Shown one piece after another: positions 25,005 through 31,704 of a stretch of DNA of 54,686 bases. The position numbers and the translations under genes were made by a program. The stretch comes from Anaerolineaceae bacterium UBA6105 (GTDB taxonomy: Bacteria > Chloroflexota > Anaerolineae > Anaerolineales > Anaerolineaceae), in NCBI GenBank assembly GCA_002423495.1, contig DIWN01000080.1, positions 477 through 55,162 of the forward strand, read 5' to 3'. Position 1 is the first letter of the stretch. Each line of letters opens with the position of its first letter. The notes below the pieces were generated by a model. It was given only the letters and a program-made list of their open reading frames with translations, was not told where the DNA came from and did not search any database.

Positions 25005-25283
25005 CTATTTACTCTGCCCGGGGAAGGATTCGATCCGACTGAACCAGTGTCCGGCAAAGAGCGCGATGATGCTGCCGATAATGCCACCACCAAGATAAAG
25101 TGAGCCAACGGTCATCAAGTCGAAACCGGCACTTTTCGCGATGACATGACCAAGGAAGAAACCAATCCAGCTGACGAAAATGTAAATTACCAGCTTCCAA
25201 AAACCCCCATCTTTCCAAAGGTGGAATACAGCCCCAAGCAGGGTTGCCAGAATCCATCCAAAAATGTAGGTAGAAGCGTTCAT
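25005..25283 (-). CDS. Small three-helix membrane protein (GlsB/YeaQ-like)
   Basis: Integral membrane protein of 92 residues with three hydrophobic segments: about 4 to 22, 30 to 50 and 58 to 78. The last contains GGGIIGSIIALFAGHWF, a glycine-rich stretch resembling the transglycosylase-associated (GlsB/YeaQ/YmgE) family, though the match is loose. AGGAAG stands 5 nt before the ATG. It lies 2 nt upstream of trmI and is the first gene of that operon; no functional link is evident. I do not assign a specific role. Confidence 0.65.
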   Translation of the reverse strand: MNASTYIFGWILATLLGAVFHLWKDGGFWKLVIYIFVSWIGFFLGHVIAKSAGFDLMTVGSLYLGGGIIGSIIALFAGHWFSRIESFPGQSK

Positions 25284-25353
25284 AAATCTTCCTTATCAAT
25301 GCATGATTGGTCTAATCAACCTGCATCAGCTCTTGCCGGCAGGCTCAGCCTCT

Positions 25354-25374
25354 GAAAGGATTTGCTGTCCTTTC
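25354..25374. other. Perfect 7-bp hairpin in intergenic DNA
   Basis: GAAAGGA (25354-25360) pairs with TCCTTTC (25368-25374) across TTTGCTG. No U-run follows on either strand. It lies about 70 bp upstream of the small membrane protein gene. Confidence 0.4.
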
Positions 25375-25436
25375 GGGTCAATGATATCACTAAAACGACA
25401 TTCACCAGCCTACTTGAGCGCAATTTAATTGACCTC

Positions 25437-25517
25437 GAAGCCTTAATTACCCCCCTCTTTATCGAAGATCCGTGTAGCGCAGCGGAAGGGAGTGGGGGAA
25501 TTAAAGGGGGTGGCTTC
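25437..25517. repeat. Imperfect palindromic intergenic repeat, C-run/G-run type
   Basis: GAAGCC (25437-25442) pairs with GGCTTC (25512-25517). Inside, TTAATTACCCCCC faces GGGGGAATTAAAGGGGG in inverted orientation. It resembles dispersed AATTCCCCC-type repeats known from many bacterial genomes. It lies upstream of tatD. Confidence 0.5.
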
Positions 25518-25579
25518 AAAAGAGATTCAATCGCAGATACAGGCACGAGCAAAAGTATATATAAAGGTAAAATAAGACA

Positions 25580-26398
25580 ATGAGTGATAAAAACAACACA
25601 AAATTCTACTGTGACACGCACTGCCACCTCGATATGCCCGCCTTCAATGAGGATTTTGATGCCGCACTCCAAAGAGCTGTGGACGCGGGACTGGAATTTG
25701 TCATCATCCCTGCCCTCGATTGCGCTACTGCCCAAAACGCGCTCGCGCTTGCCCATCAAAGGCCGGATTTCTTCTACCTTGCCGTTGGGATTCACCCCAC
25801 CTATTCTGCTGAAGTCGATCCAAATTGCCTGTCTCAGCTTGCGTCTATTGCCGAGCAGCCCAGCGTGGTTGCCATCGGGGAAATCGGCCTGGATTATTAT
25901 TGGGATTATGCCACGCCAAATCAACAAAAAGCCGTTCTCCTGCCGCAGTTGGAACTCGCCCGCCAGCTCAACCTGCCGCTGGTCATTCACAATCGCGATG
26001 CAGAGAAGGATCTTGGCCCCATTCTGCTAAACTGGCAGGCCTCACTGCCTGCTGCGCATCCCCTCAAAGCTCGCCCTGGAGTGATGCACTCCTACACCGG
26101 TCCGCAGGAATTGGCGCAGGAACTGGCTGAAGTTGGTTTCTACTTCGGGATAGGCGGTCCGGTTACCTATAAAAACGGCAAGGATAAACAAGCCCTGGTT
26201 GCAATGCTGCCGCGTGAAAAAATCTTGCTCGAGACCGACAGCCCCTATCTGCCTCCGCATCCCCACCGCGGAAAACGCAATGAGCCGGCATATATTCCTT
26301 TGATTGCCGCAAAGGTGGGTGAGATCTGGGGGATTAGCACCGAAGAAGTAGGGCGGATTACGACAGCAAATGCAAAACGTTTGTTTGGCATTCCATAA
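25580..26398 (+). CDS. tatD: TatD family metal-dependent hydrolase (DNase)
   Basis: Amidohydrolase-fold enzyme of 272 residues; family members act as 3'-5' exonucleases and in DNA repair or RNA quality control. The metal-binding motifs are all present: DTHCHLD (residues 12 to 18), GEIGLDYY, PLVIHNRDA, MHSYTG, and LLETDSPYLPPHPHRG. The chain ends with the usual ITTANAKRLFG. It stands alone on the plus strand with an AAAGG 11 nt before the ATG and a TATATA-like stretch further up. The 3' side runs directly into the structured repeat array at 26460 onwards. Confidence 0.95.
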   Translation: MSDKNNTKFYCDTHCHLDMPAFNEDFDAALQRAVDAGLEFVIIPALDCATAQNALALAHQRPDFFYLAVGIHPTYSAEVDPNCLSQLASIAEQPSVVAIGEIGLDYYWDYATPNQQKAVLLPQLELARQLNLPLVIHNRDAEKDLGPILLNWQASLPAAHPLKARPGVMHSYTGPQELAQELAEVGFYFGIGGPVTYKNGKDKQALVAMLPREKILLETDSPYLPPHPHRGKRNEPAYIPLIAAKVGEIWGISTEEVGRITTANAKRLFGIP

Positions 26399-26459
26399 TT
26401 AACCTCAAAAATAGAGCTTAATGTTGAAGCTTAAGATCGGCAAATTGAAATCTTTGTAG

Positions 26460-26484
26460 GCCGGATTCCTCTATTGAATCCGGC
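26460..26484. repeat. Perfect 9-bp hairpin next to repeat array
   Basis: GCCGGATTC (26460-26468) pairs with GAATCCGGC (26476-26484) across CTCTATT. It borders the tandem array and is preceded by GTAGG, like the GTAGGGCG ends of the neighbouring elements. It may act as a tatD terminator, but no U-run follows. Confidence 0.55.
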
Positions 26485-26505
26485 TCAATATCGCTGTAAT
26501 CGTTT

Positions 26506-26555
26506 GGAGACCCCGCGGTCAAATCCCGTGCGCGGTAGGATACCGGCACGATCAG
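26506..26555. repeat. Double-hairpin module, copy 1
   Basis: GACC-CCGC-GGTC forms the first stem. AAATCC is the linker. The second stem is CGTGC-(G)-CGGTA-GGA-TACCG-GCACG, perfectly paired apart from one bulged base. Confidence 0.65.
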
Positions 26556-26572
26556 AGAAAGACAAAGTATGC

Positions 26573-26700
26573 GTAGGGCGAGCTTGGAAGCACTGCAAAC
26601 ATCATCATGCAAAAACCTTGAGGTGCTTCCAATCCGCCATCACGACATTATTCACTAGTAACTACCACCAAAATCAATGTCTTCGGCGGATTGAGTGCAC
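26573..26700. repeat. Truncated GTAGGGCG mini-element, copy 1
   Basis: It begins with GTAGGGCG (26573-26580). Its first lobe pairs TTGGAAGCAC (26584-26593) with GTGCTTCCAA (26623-26632). The inner border GGCGGATTGAG of the second lobe is present, but the outer end is missing. Confidence 0.6.
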
Positions 26701-26719
26701 AATATCGCTGTAATCGGTT

Positions 26720-26769
26720 GGAGACCTGGCGGTCAAATCCCGTGCACGGTAAGGATACCGGCACGATCA
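26720..26769. repeat. Double-hairpin module, copy 2
   Basis: GACC-TGGC-GGTC, the same AAATCC linker, then CGTGC-(A)-CGGTA-AGGA-TACCG-GCACG. The stems equal copy 1 while loop bases differ. Confidence 0.65.
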
Positions 26770-26806
26770 AGAGTGTTTTCGATTGTCAAAATTGACAGAA
26801 GAATTC

Positions 26807-26940
26807 GTAGGGCGAGCTTGGAAGCACTGCAAACATCATCATACAAAAACCTTGGTGTGCTTCCAATCCGCCATCACAGCATTATTCACTAGCAACTACC
26901 ACCAAGATCACTGTCATCGGCGGATTGAGGGCAAGATACG
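26807..26940. repeat. Truncated GTAGGGCG mini-element, copy 2
   Basis: It begins with GTAGGGCG (26807-26814). TTGGAAGCAC (26818-26827) pairs with GTGCTTCCAA (26857-26866). The second lobe starts with GGCGGATTGAGGGC and is cut before the CGCCCTAC end seen in the complete copy at 31381-31565. Confidence 0.6.
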
Positions 26941-26994
26941 CCTATTCACCAGAAACTCCATGGTGAGCACAGGTGGCACGAAAAAGGTAAGGCT

Positions 26995-27044
26995 GGAGAC
27001 CTAACGGTCAAATCCCATGCTCGGTCTGAGACCGGCACGATCAG
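26995..27044. repeat. Double-hairpin module, copy 3
   Basis: GACC-TAAC-GGTC, AAATCC, then CATGC-(T)-CGGTC-TGA-GACCG-GCACG. The inner stem has changed on both sides (A-T to C-G), so pairing is kept. A shortened tail copy, CCGGCACGATCG, follows at 27049-27060. Confidence 0.65.
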
Positions 27045-27062
27045 AAAACCGGCACGATCGGC

Positions 27063-27971
27063 CTATTTTTTCTTTTTTTCCTCGATCACATAATCCGGCA
27101 CAAAAGTCTGATCCCCAAATGGCGGTCGCACGTAGGTGTCGTCCACTTGCCTGGCAGGCAGCTCCATTTTTGGCGGGGTTAGGTCTTCGTATGGGATCAT
27201 GCTCAGCAGGTGGCTGATGCAATTCAGGCGGGCGCGTTTTTTATCATCCGCCTCCACCACAAACCATGGGCTCTGCTTCGTGTCCGTAAATCGGAACATG
27301 TCATCCTTGGCGCGGGAATACTCCACCCAGCGTTTGCGCGATTCGAGGTCCATCGGGCTCAATTTCCAGCGCCGGGTGATGTCGTCCATCCGCTGCTGAA
27401 AGCGCTTTTCCTGCTCTTCGTCGCTGACGGAGAACCAGTACTTGATCAGAATAATGCCTGAACGGATCAACATTTTCTCGAATTCCGGCACGCTGCGGAA
27501 GAATTCCTCCACTTGCTCCGGAGTGCAGAATCCCATCACACGCTCCACCCCGGCGCGGTTATACCAGGAGCGATCAAACACCACCATCTCCCCCGCCGCT
27601 GGCAGATGCGCCACATAGCGCTGGAAGTACCATTGGGTCTTTTCCTTCTCAGTTGCCACCGGCAGCGCGACTACGCGCACAATTCTGGGGTTGAGGGTTT
27701 CGGTCAGCCGTTTGATGGTGCCGCCCTTCCCAGCTGCATCGCGACCCTCAAAGATGACTGCCACTTTCAAGCCACGCTCTTTGATCCAGAGCTGCATCTT
27801 CACCAACTCAACCTGGAGTTTTCGCAGCTCACGCTCGTAGACAGCAGTGGAAAGCCTTTCCTTTTTCTCACCCGGTATTGCCATTTTCGGGACGATACTG
27901 GGTTCGGCCTGCTTTTCTTCAGATTTACTCTTCTTTGCTTTTTTTTCGGTTTTGGAGTTATTTTTTGCCAT
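27063..27971 (-). CDS. ppk2: Polyphosphate kinase 2 family protein
   Basis: Uses polyphosphate to phosphorylate nucleoside di- or monophosphates, or the reverse, in the cytoplasm. The 302-residue chain begins with a 35-residue Lys/Glu-rich leader (MAKNNSKTEKKAKKSKSEEK), then the PPK2 core. Walker A is FEGRDAAGKGGTIKRL near residue 75, and the lid/Walker B region is VVFDRSWYNRAGVERVMGF. DITRRWKLSPMDLESRKRWV is typical of class I PPK2. GAGGTG stands just before the ATG at 27971; an in-frame ATG 11 codons earlier lacks such a site. The chain ends in EEKKKK right at the edge of the repeat array. It is a single gene with its own promoter. Confidence 0.95.
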   Translation of the reverse strand: MAKNNSKTEKKAKKSKSEEKQAEPSIVPKMAIPGEKKERLSTAVYERELRKLQVELVKMQLWIKERGLKVAVIFEGRDAAGKGGTIKRLTETLNPRIVRVVALPVATEKEKTQWYFQRYVAHLPAAGEMVVFDRSWYNRAGVERVMGFCTPEQVEEFFRSVPEFEKMLIRSGIILIKYWFSVSDEEQEKRFQQRMDDITRRWKLSPMDLESRKRWVEYSRAKDDMFRFTDTKQSPWFVVEADDKKRARLNCISHLLSMIPYEDLTPPKMELPARQVDDTYVRPPFGDQTFVPDYVIEEKKKK

Positions 27972-28015
27972 GCGCACCTCTTTGTCTGGTTGGGTTGGAC
28001 GCAAACGACTTCACA

Positions 28016-28055
28016 ATTATACAATCAATAATCAGTCTGCTAAGCTTCGCTTAGC
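28016..28055 (-). promoter_or_regulatory. ppk2 promoter overlapped by a palindrome
   Basis: A -10 TATAAT (28016-28021, complement) is preceded after 16 bp by TTAGCA (28038-28043, complement) as a weak -35. A perfect inverted repeat, GCTAAGC (28039-28045) with GCTTAGC (28049-28055), covers that -35. It may be an operator or the end of the response-regulator transcript. Confidence 0.4.
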
Positions 28056-28092
28056 CCGACGTCTTTAAAACACCAGCCCCCCTTGCGGAAAA

Positions 28093-28815
28093 TCAGCGAT
28101 TTTCGCGTTTATAGTCCACAAACCGATACCCCACACCCCGTTCTGTGAGTATGTACTGCGGGTTGGCAGGGTCTTCTTCAAGTTTTTTCCTAAGGTAGTT
28201 GATGTAAAGCCGCACGTAATGCGGTTCATTTTCGTATTCGTATCCCCAGACTTTGGTAAGGATCTGATCGTGGGTGAGCACCCAACCGGCATTCTTGACC
28301 AGATGGTATAGCAAACGATATTCGGTCGGGCGGAGTTTGACCAGCTCCCCATCAACCCAAACCTCATGCCGGTCGAAATCAACAGTCAGGCGATCGTCTA
28401 CGACGATTTTGCCTCTTTCATCATCTTCAGCCGCACTTCCCCGCCGCAGCACTGCCCGAATCCGGCTGGTGAGTTCGCGCGGGCTGAAGGGTTTGGTAAC
28501 ATAGTCATCCGCCCCAAGTTCCAGTCCCCTAACACGGTCGTCTTCCTCGCCTTTGGCTGTCAGCATGATCACCGGCGTTGAGCCCACTTCACGAATCATT
28601 TTCAGCACGGTAAAGCCATCCAGGTCCGGCATCATTACATCCAAAAGGATCAGATCCGGCAACGTTGTGCGCAGTTTTTCAATTGCCTGGGTGCCGTTGT
28701 TAGCCTCCACCACATCAAATCCGTCGTGTTCCAGGTTCAGACGAATGATATGTACCAGACCTTTTTCGTCATCCACAACTAAAATTTTCTTTTTTGCGCT
28801 TGGTTCTGCCATCAT
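28093..28815 (-). CDS. OmpR/PhoB-type response regulator
   Basis: Two-domain transcription regulator of 240 residues. The receiver domain (residues 8 to 125) has the acidic pocket VVDDE, the phospho-acceptor D59 in LILLDVMMPD, the switch Thr in MLTAKG and the Lys in VTKPF. The winged-helix DNA-binding domain (about 140 to 237) ends with HYVRLYINYLRKKLEEDP and GVGYRFV. No histidine kinase is adjacent; instead a PP2C phosphatase lies 7 nt upstream in the same operon. A second ATG one codon in (28812) has slightly better spacing to AAGGA and could be the true start. Target genes are unknown. Confidence 0.95.
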   Translation of the reverse strand: MMAEPSAKKKILVVDDEKGLVHIIRLNLEHDGFDVVEANNGTQAIEKLRTTLPDLILLDVMMPDLDGFTVLKMIREVGSTPVIMLTAKGEEDDRVRGLELGADDYVTKPFSPRELTSRIRAVLRRGSAAEDDERGKIVVDDRLTVDFDRHEVWVDGELVKLRPTEYRLLYHLVKNAGWVLTHDQILTKVWGYEYENEPHYVRLYINYLRKKLEEDPANPQYILTERGVGYRFVDYKRENR

Positions 28816-28822
28816 CAGTTCC

Positions 28823-29668
28823 TTATCTTATCTCCACAAAAATTACACTAATATTATCTGCTCCGCCTGCATTATTGGCAAGCTCACAAAGACGATCTGC
28901 AGGGTTCCCGCCTGAATGCGCAGTTTTGATCACCTTAAGGATGTCCTCTTCTTCCGCCATACCCCACAATCCATCGCTGCACAGCAGCAATTGGCTAGGT
29001 TCAACCACATCCAGATGCCCGAGATCCACCTTGAATCCGTCGGTTTGCCCCAATGCTCTGAAGAGCACATTTCGCTGCGGATGATCCAAGGCCTCAGCCT
29101 CAGAGACTTGTCCAAGATCTACCAGCCGCCTTACCAGCGAGTGATCCTGGGTGAGGGGGTGGAAGTCGGCATGATCACTGCGAAGATAAAGGCGTGAATC
29201 GCCGATATGTCCAAAGTAGAGGTGTTTTTCAAGCAGCAGTGCCAGCGTGAGGGTTGTCCCTCCCCCCGAAACAGTTTGTAACACCTGCTCTTGTGCAAGC
29301 GTGAACGCACTTTCCACCATGGCAAGCACTTCCTGCTGGGATGGCAGCGGATTGCCCTGGCGCAGAGGATCAATCAGTGTTTGATTTAGCGCGTCGACGC
29401 TTGTTTGGATCGCGGTTTTGCTGGCGACCTCGCCGTTGTCGTGTCCGCCCATGCCATCCGCAACCATGTAGATCCCCAGGGTTATGGATCTTTCAGGAAG
29501 GTTGAGGTCCATCGTAAGCGCGAAAGCCGAATCTTCCATGTGATCGCGCGTCTTGCCCACGGATCCGGCACTCCAGGCATGCAGATTAATGCGCTCAGCC
29601 AGCGGCTGCCTGAGCATATCAGGTGTGGACGAATGTTCTTCAAATAATTTTGTGCCAAATAATTTCAA
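28823..29668 (-). CDS. PP2C-type Ser/Thr protein phosphatase
   Basis: Metal-dependent phosphatase of the PPM family, 281 residues, with no membrane segment. The motifs run in the usual order: KTRDHMEDSAF, VADGMGGHDNGE, GGGTTLTLALL, GHIGDSRLYL, the LTQDHS loop, LLLCSDGLWGM and GGADNISVIFV. These supply the aspartates that bind two metal ions. The start is a TTG (29666-29668) with GAGGA 4 nt upstream; the next Met is at residue 18. It lies between a membrane-anchored SH3-like protein and a response regulator in one operon. No Ser/Thr kinase partner is in the window. Confidence 0.93.
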   Translation of the reverse strand: MKLFGTKLFEEHSSTPDMLRQPLAERINLHAWSAGSVGKTRDHMEDSAFALTMDLNLPERSITLGIYMVADGMGGHDNGEVASKTAIQTSVDALNQTLIDPLRQGNPLPSQQEVLAMVESAFTLAQEQVLQTVSGGGTTLTLALLLEKHLYFGHIGDSRLYLRSDHADFHPLTQDHSLVRRLVDLGQVSEAEALDHPQRNVLFRALGQTDGFKVDLGHLDVVEPSQLLLCSDGLWGMAEEEDILKVIKTAHSGGNPADRLCELANNAGGADNISVIFVEIR

Positions 29669-29700
29669 AATTCCTCACCTTCCAACCTTACCGCGATACC

Positions 29701-30201
29701 TCAAGGAGTGGGCGTATTGACATTGAATACCATCAAAAAATCTTCAGCAGCCCAGCCTGATCGATTTTGATCCAAAGGCGCTTCGAGTTGCCACCAGGTG
29801 TAACCATCGCTCACTTCCGGTCCACCGATGACCTTAAAAACTTCATCATCCATTGCCAAAAAGTTTATTTCCGTGCCCGTTCCCGCGGTTGCCCGGATGC
29901 GCAGGCCTAATCCTTGCGTTCCGGTCACCTTGACATAAACGTTGATCCCAATGGCTCCGTCCGGTAAAACGACCGGTGCTTCAGAGGTGGGTGTGGGCAG
30001 TTCTGTGGGAGCAAGGACGGTATTTGTTTGTGTTGGAGCAGGAATAACTGTCACGTTGTACTGGGGAGTGACTTCTGTCTGTTCTCCCTGCCCGACCGCC
30101 ATGGAAAAAACCATCCAGCTGATACCAACTAATACGCCAGCAACCAGCAGCACACCAAGAATGCTCAGAGGATGGATTTTGGGTGTCGGCTTGGTTTGCA
30201 T
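29701..30201 (-). CDS. Membrane-anchored SH3-like (bacterial SH3) domain protein
   Basis: Protein of 166 residues, anchored by one N-terminal helix (about 13 to 36, LSILGVLLVAGVLVGISWMV). A Thr/Pro-rich linker of about 40 residues (TPTSEAP and similar) leads to an extracellular domain. That domain, from about residue 85, contains VKVTGTQGLGLRIRATAGTG and WWQLEAPLDQNRSGWAAEDFL, the pattern of bacterial SH3 folds that often bind peptidoglycan. A TATAAT (30218-30223, complement) lies 17 nt upstream, inside the 3' intergenic space of the hydrolase gene. It is the first gene of the operon with the phosphatase and response regulator, so it could be the envelope sensor; this is inference. Confidence 0.8.
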   Translation of the reverse strand: MQTKPTPKIHPLSILGVLLVAGVLVGISWMVFSMAVGQGEQTEVTPQYNVTVIPAPTQTNTVLAPTELPTPTSEAPVVLPDGAIGINVYVKVTGTQGLGLRIRATAGTGTEINFLAMDDEVFKVIGGPEVSDGYTWWQLEAPLDQNRSGWAAEDFLMVFNVNTPTP

Positions 30202-30242
30202 GATTGGACCTTGCTAAATTATATCAGTGCCTTCCTGTAAGA

Positions 30243-31256
30243 CTAGTCGTGCTTCTTCCAGAAGGTCTCAATGCTGCGGAAAGTTTCACCGGAATTCTCA
30301 AATTGAGGCATCCCGCGAGTGTGGCTGCTGCGTACAGCCTTCCAGTTCGCGTTTTCACGTACCATTACAGGAAGCATATCGAACTTATGCTCCGGATCCT
30401 GATCGAAAACTACCAGCACGGGTTTGGTGATGTGTTTGTAGTAGCGGTTGCGCACATCTGGCACGCAAAGTTTCCCGCAATAGTGCAGGATCGGGGCAAA
30501 GTGAGCGCCAGGCTGATGGGCTGATGTGTAAGCAATATCCACAAGGTCTGGTGGCAAGGCATAGGTGAAACGTTTGTGATAGTAATTCAATATGCTTGAG
30601 CGGCTTGCAAGCAGATCATAAAATGGCAAACTCCAGAGTGGAACCCTCAGGTAAGAAAGAGCCAGATTTCGGACCTGCTCCCACCATTTATTTTCCGAAA
30701 TGTGCCCCGCGCCCGGCATCTGCATCCCGCTGGGATTGATCATCACAATCGACTTAAACAGATCACTGTTTTGCTCGTTGGCAACGGCAGTATACTCTGC
30801 GGATTGACCCATCACCACCACATGCACTGGCTGACCAATTTGGTCCCTGACGAACTCAGAAATCGCCGCATGATAAAGCCCTGGTCGATAAGGTCTGTCG
30901 GACTTTTCTGAGCCGCCGAAACCCGGCAGGTCAATCAGAAAAATTTTGCGATAGGCACTAAAAGCCTCGAAGACCGGCACCATATCATGGCTGCCAGCAT
31001 AGAGATGGATCCCATGCACCAAGAGGATGGGGGTCTTCTTGCTTTCGACTTTGCTTTCGTAATAATTGATTTTCCCGATCGTGTCCGATTCAAAGGTGTG
31101 GTGCTCAGCGTCAAGCGCAAGATGCACCTTGGCGTGGTGATCAATGTATTTTTTACTATAAATGACCCAACCAGCTTTTGCTGCCAGGGCGAGTGCTGCC
31201 AAACTGCCGAGACTCCAACCTGCAGCTTTACTTTTTACTTCCTTTTTTTCGGTCAT
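30243..31256 (-). CDS. Alpha/beta hydrolase with N-terminal membrane anchor
   Basis: Protein of 337 residues. A hydrophobic segment near residues 14 to 33 (LGSLAALALAAKAGWVIYS) likely anchors it. The hydrolase core begins around residue 60, with the oxyanion strand ILLVHGIHLYAGSHD, then LIDLPGFGGSEK. The probable nucleophile is the Ser in VVMGQSAEYTA, the acid in VVFDQDPEHKFD, and the His in RSSHTRGMPQFE. Substrate is unknown. The start at 31256 follows GGAGGT; an ATG 11 codons earlier has no such site. The gene has its own promoter and is separated by 41 bp from the SH3-PP2C-regulator operon, which carries its own -10. Confidence 0.85.
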   Translation of the reverse strand: MTEKKEVKSKAAGWSLGSLAALALAAKAGWVIYSKKYIDHHAKVHLALDAEHHTFESDTIGKINYYESKVESKKTPILLVHGIHLYAGSHDMVPVFEAFSAYRKIFLIDLPGFGGSEKSDRPYRPGLYHAAISEFVRDQIGQPVHVVVMGQSAEYTAVANEQNSDLFKSIVMINPSGMQMPGAGHISENKWWEQVRNLALSYLRVPLWSLPFYDLLASRSSILNYYHKRFTYALPPDLVDIAYTSAHQPGAHFAPILHYCGKLCVPDVRNRYYKHITKPVLVVFDQDPEHKFDMLPVMVRENANWKAVRSSHTRGMPQFENSGETFRSIETFWKKHD

Positions 31257-31290
31257 ACAGACCTCCGTTTGTATTGTGGTCTCTCTCAAT

Positions 31291-31319
31291 TATATATTAG
31301 AACAGAGCACGAAATTCAA
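31291..31319 (-). promoter_or_regulatory. Promoter of the alpha/beta hydrolase gene
   Basis: Reading leftwards, TTGAAT (31314-31319, complement) and TATATA (31291-31296, complement) are 17 bp apart. TATAAT two bases further is an alternative -10 with a 19-bp spacer. The leader to the ATG at 31256 would be about 28 nt. Confidence 0.6.
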
Positions 31320-31380
31320 GGTGTCGAAAGACCAGATGGGATTGAGTAGCGGATACCCTCCATGACAGGCACAGCCATTC

Positions 31381-31565
31381 GTAGGGCGTGATTGAGGGTG
31401 CCGTGAATAAGATGATGGACAAGCGTATCGTGCCCTCAATCCGCCGTTGACGGTGATCTGGATGGCAAGGCTCGTATATTGCAAATGACCAATGGTGTGA
31501 TGGCGGATTGGAAGTACTCGATGTCTCTACATGATGATATGTGCAGTGCTTCCAATCTCGCCCTA
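31381..31565. repeat. Complete two-lobed GTAGGGCG mini-element, 185 bp
   Basis: The ends are GTAGGGCG (31381-31388) and CGCCCTAC (31558-31565). The left lobe pairs ATTGAGGG (31391-31398) with CCCTCAAT (31433-31440). The right lobe pairs ATTGGAAG (31507-31514) with CTTCCAAT (31549-31556). Inner borders ATCCGCC and GGCGGAT are inverted copies. It is in opposite orientation to the truncated copies at 26573 and 26807. No target duplication is obvious and there is no coding capacity. Confidence 0.7.
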
Positions 31566-31578
31566 CGCGCACTTCATC

Positions 31579-31642
31579 CTGCCCTACTGTTCTTTTATCA
31601 AGACAAAGGGCAGATCGCCACGCTTCACTCGCGATGACGAAC
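31579..31642. repeat. Hairpin plus dispersed GTCATTGC-type repeat, reversed
   Basis: CTGCCCT (31579-31585) pairs with AGGGCAG (31607-31613). It is followed by AGATCGCCACGCTTCACTCG and CGATGACGAAC, the reverse of the repeat family at 22195-22230. Confidence 0.5.
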
Positions 31643-31704
31643 CCGATCGTGCCCGCGATGATGGAATTAGAATAGGATATTGCTCTGATGGTAAAATCCA
31701 GCTC

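Larger units (their letters stand above)
26486..27062. repeat. Tandem composite repeat array, about 2.5 units
   Basis: A unit of a structured 50-bp module followed by a truncated GTAGGGCG mini-element is repeated. Unit 1 starts at 26486 and unit 2 at 26700 with the same CAATATCGCTGTAATCG, 214 bp apart. A third, partial unit has its module at 26995. The array fills the whole gap between tatD and ppk2 and has no credible open frame. Confidence 0.75.

Noticed and set aside
26506..26540. tRNA T-arm-like sequence (GGTCAAATCCCG) in the repeat modules
   Set aside because: In copy 1 a 5-bp stem and 7-base loop can be drawn, but the pairing fails in copies 2 and 3 and no acceptor, D or anticodon arm is present. 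It is not a tRNA gene.
26486..27062. CRISPR array
   Set aside because: Repeats are only 2 to 3, about 214 to 275 bp apart, and the intervening DNA is itself repeated, so there are no spacers. No cas genes are in the window.
31531..31704. N-terminal extension of the serine hydrolase
   Set aside because: The in-frame extension is translated repeat DNA (mini-element and dispersed repeat); the basic head plus membrane anchor starts at 31705.
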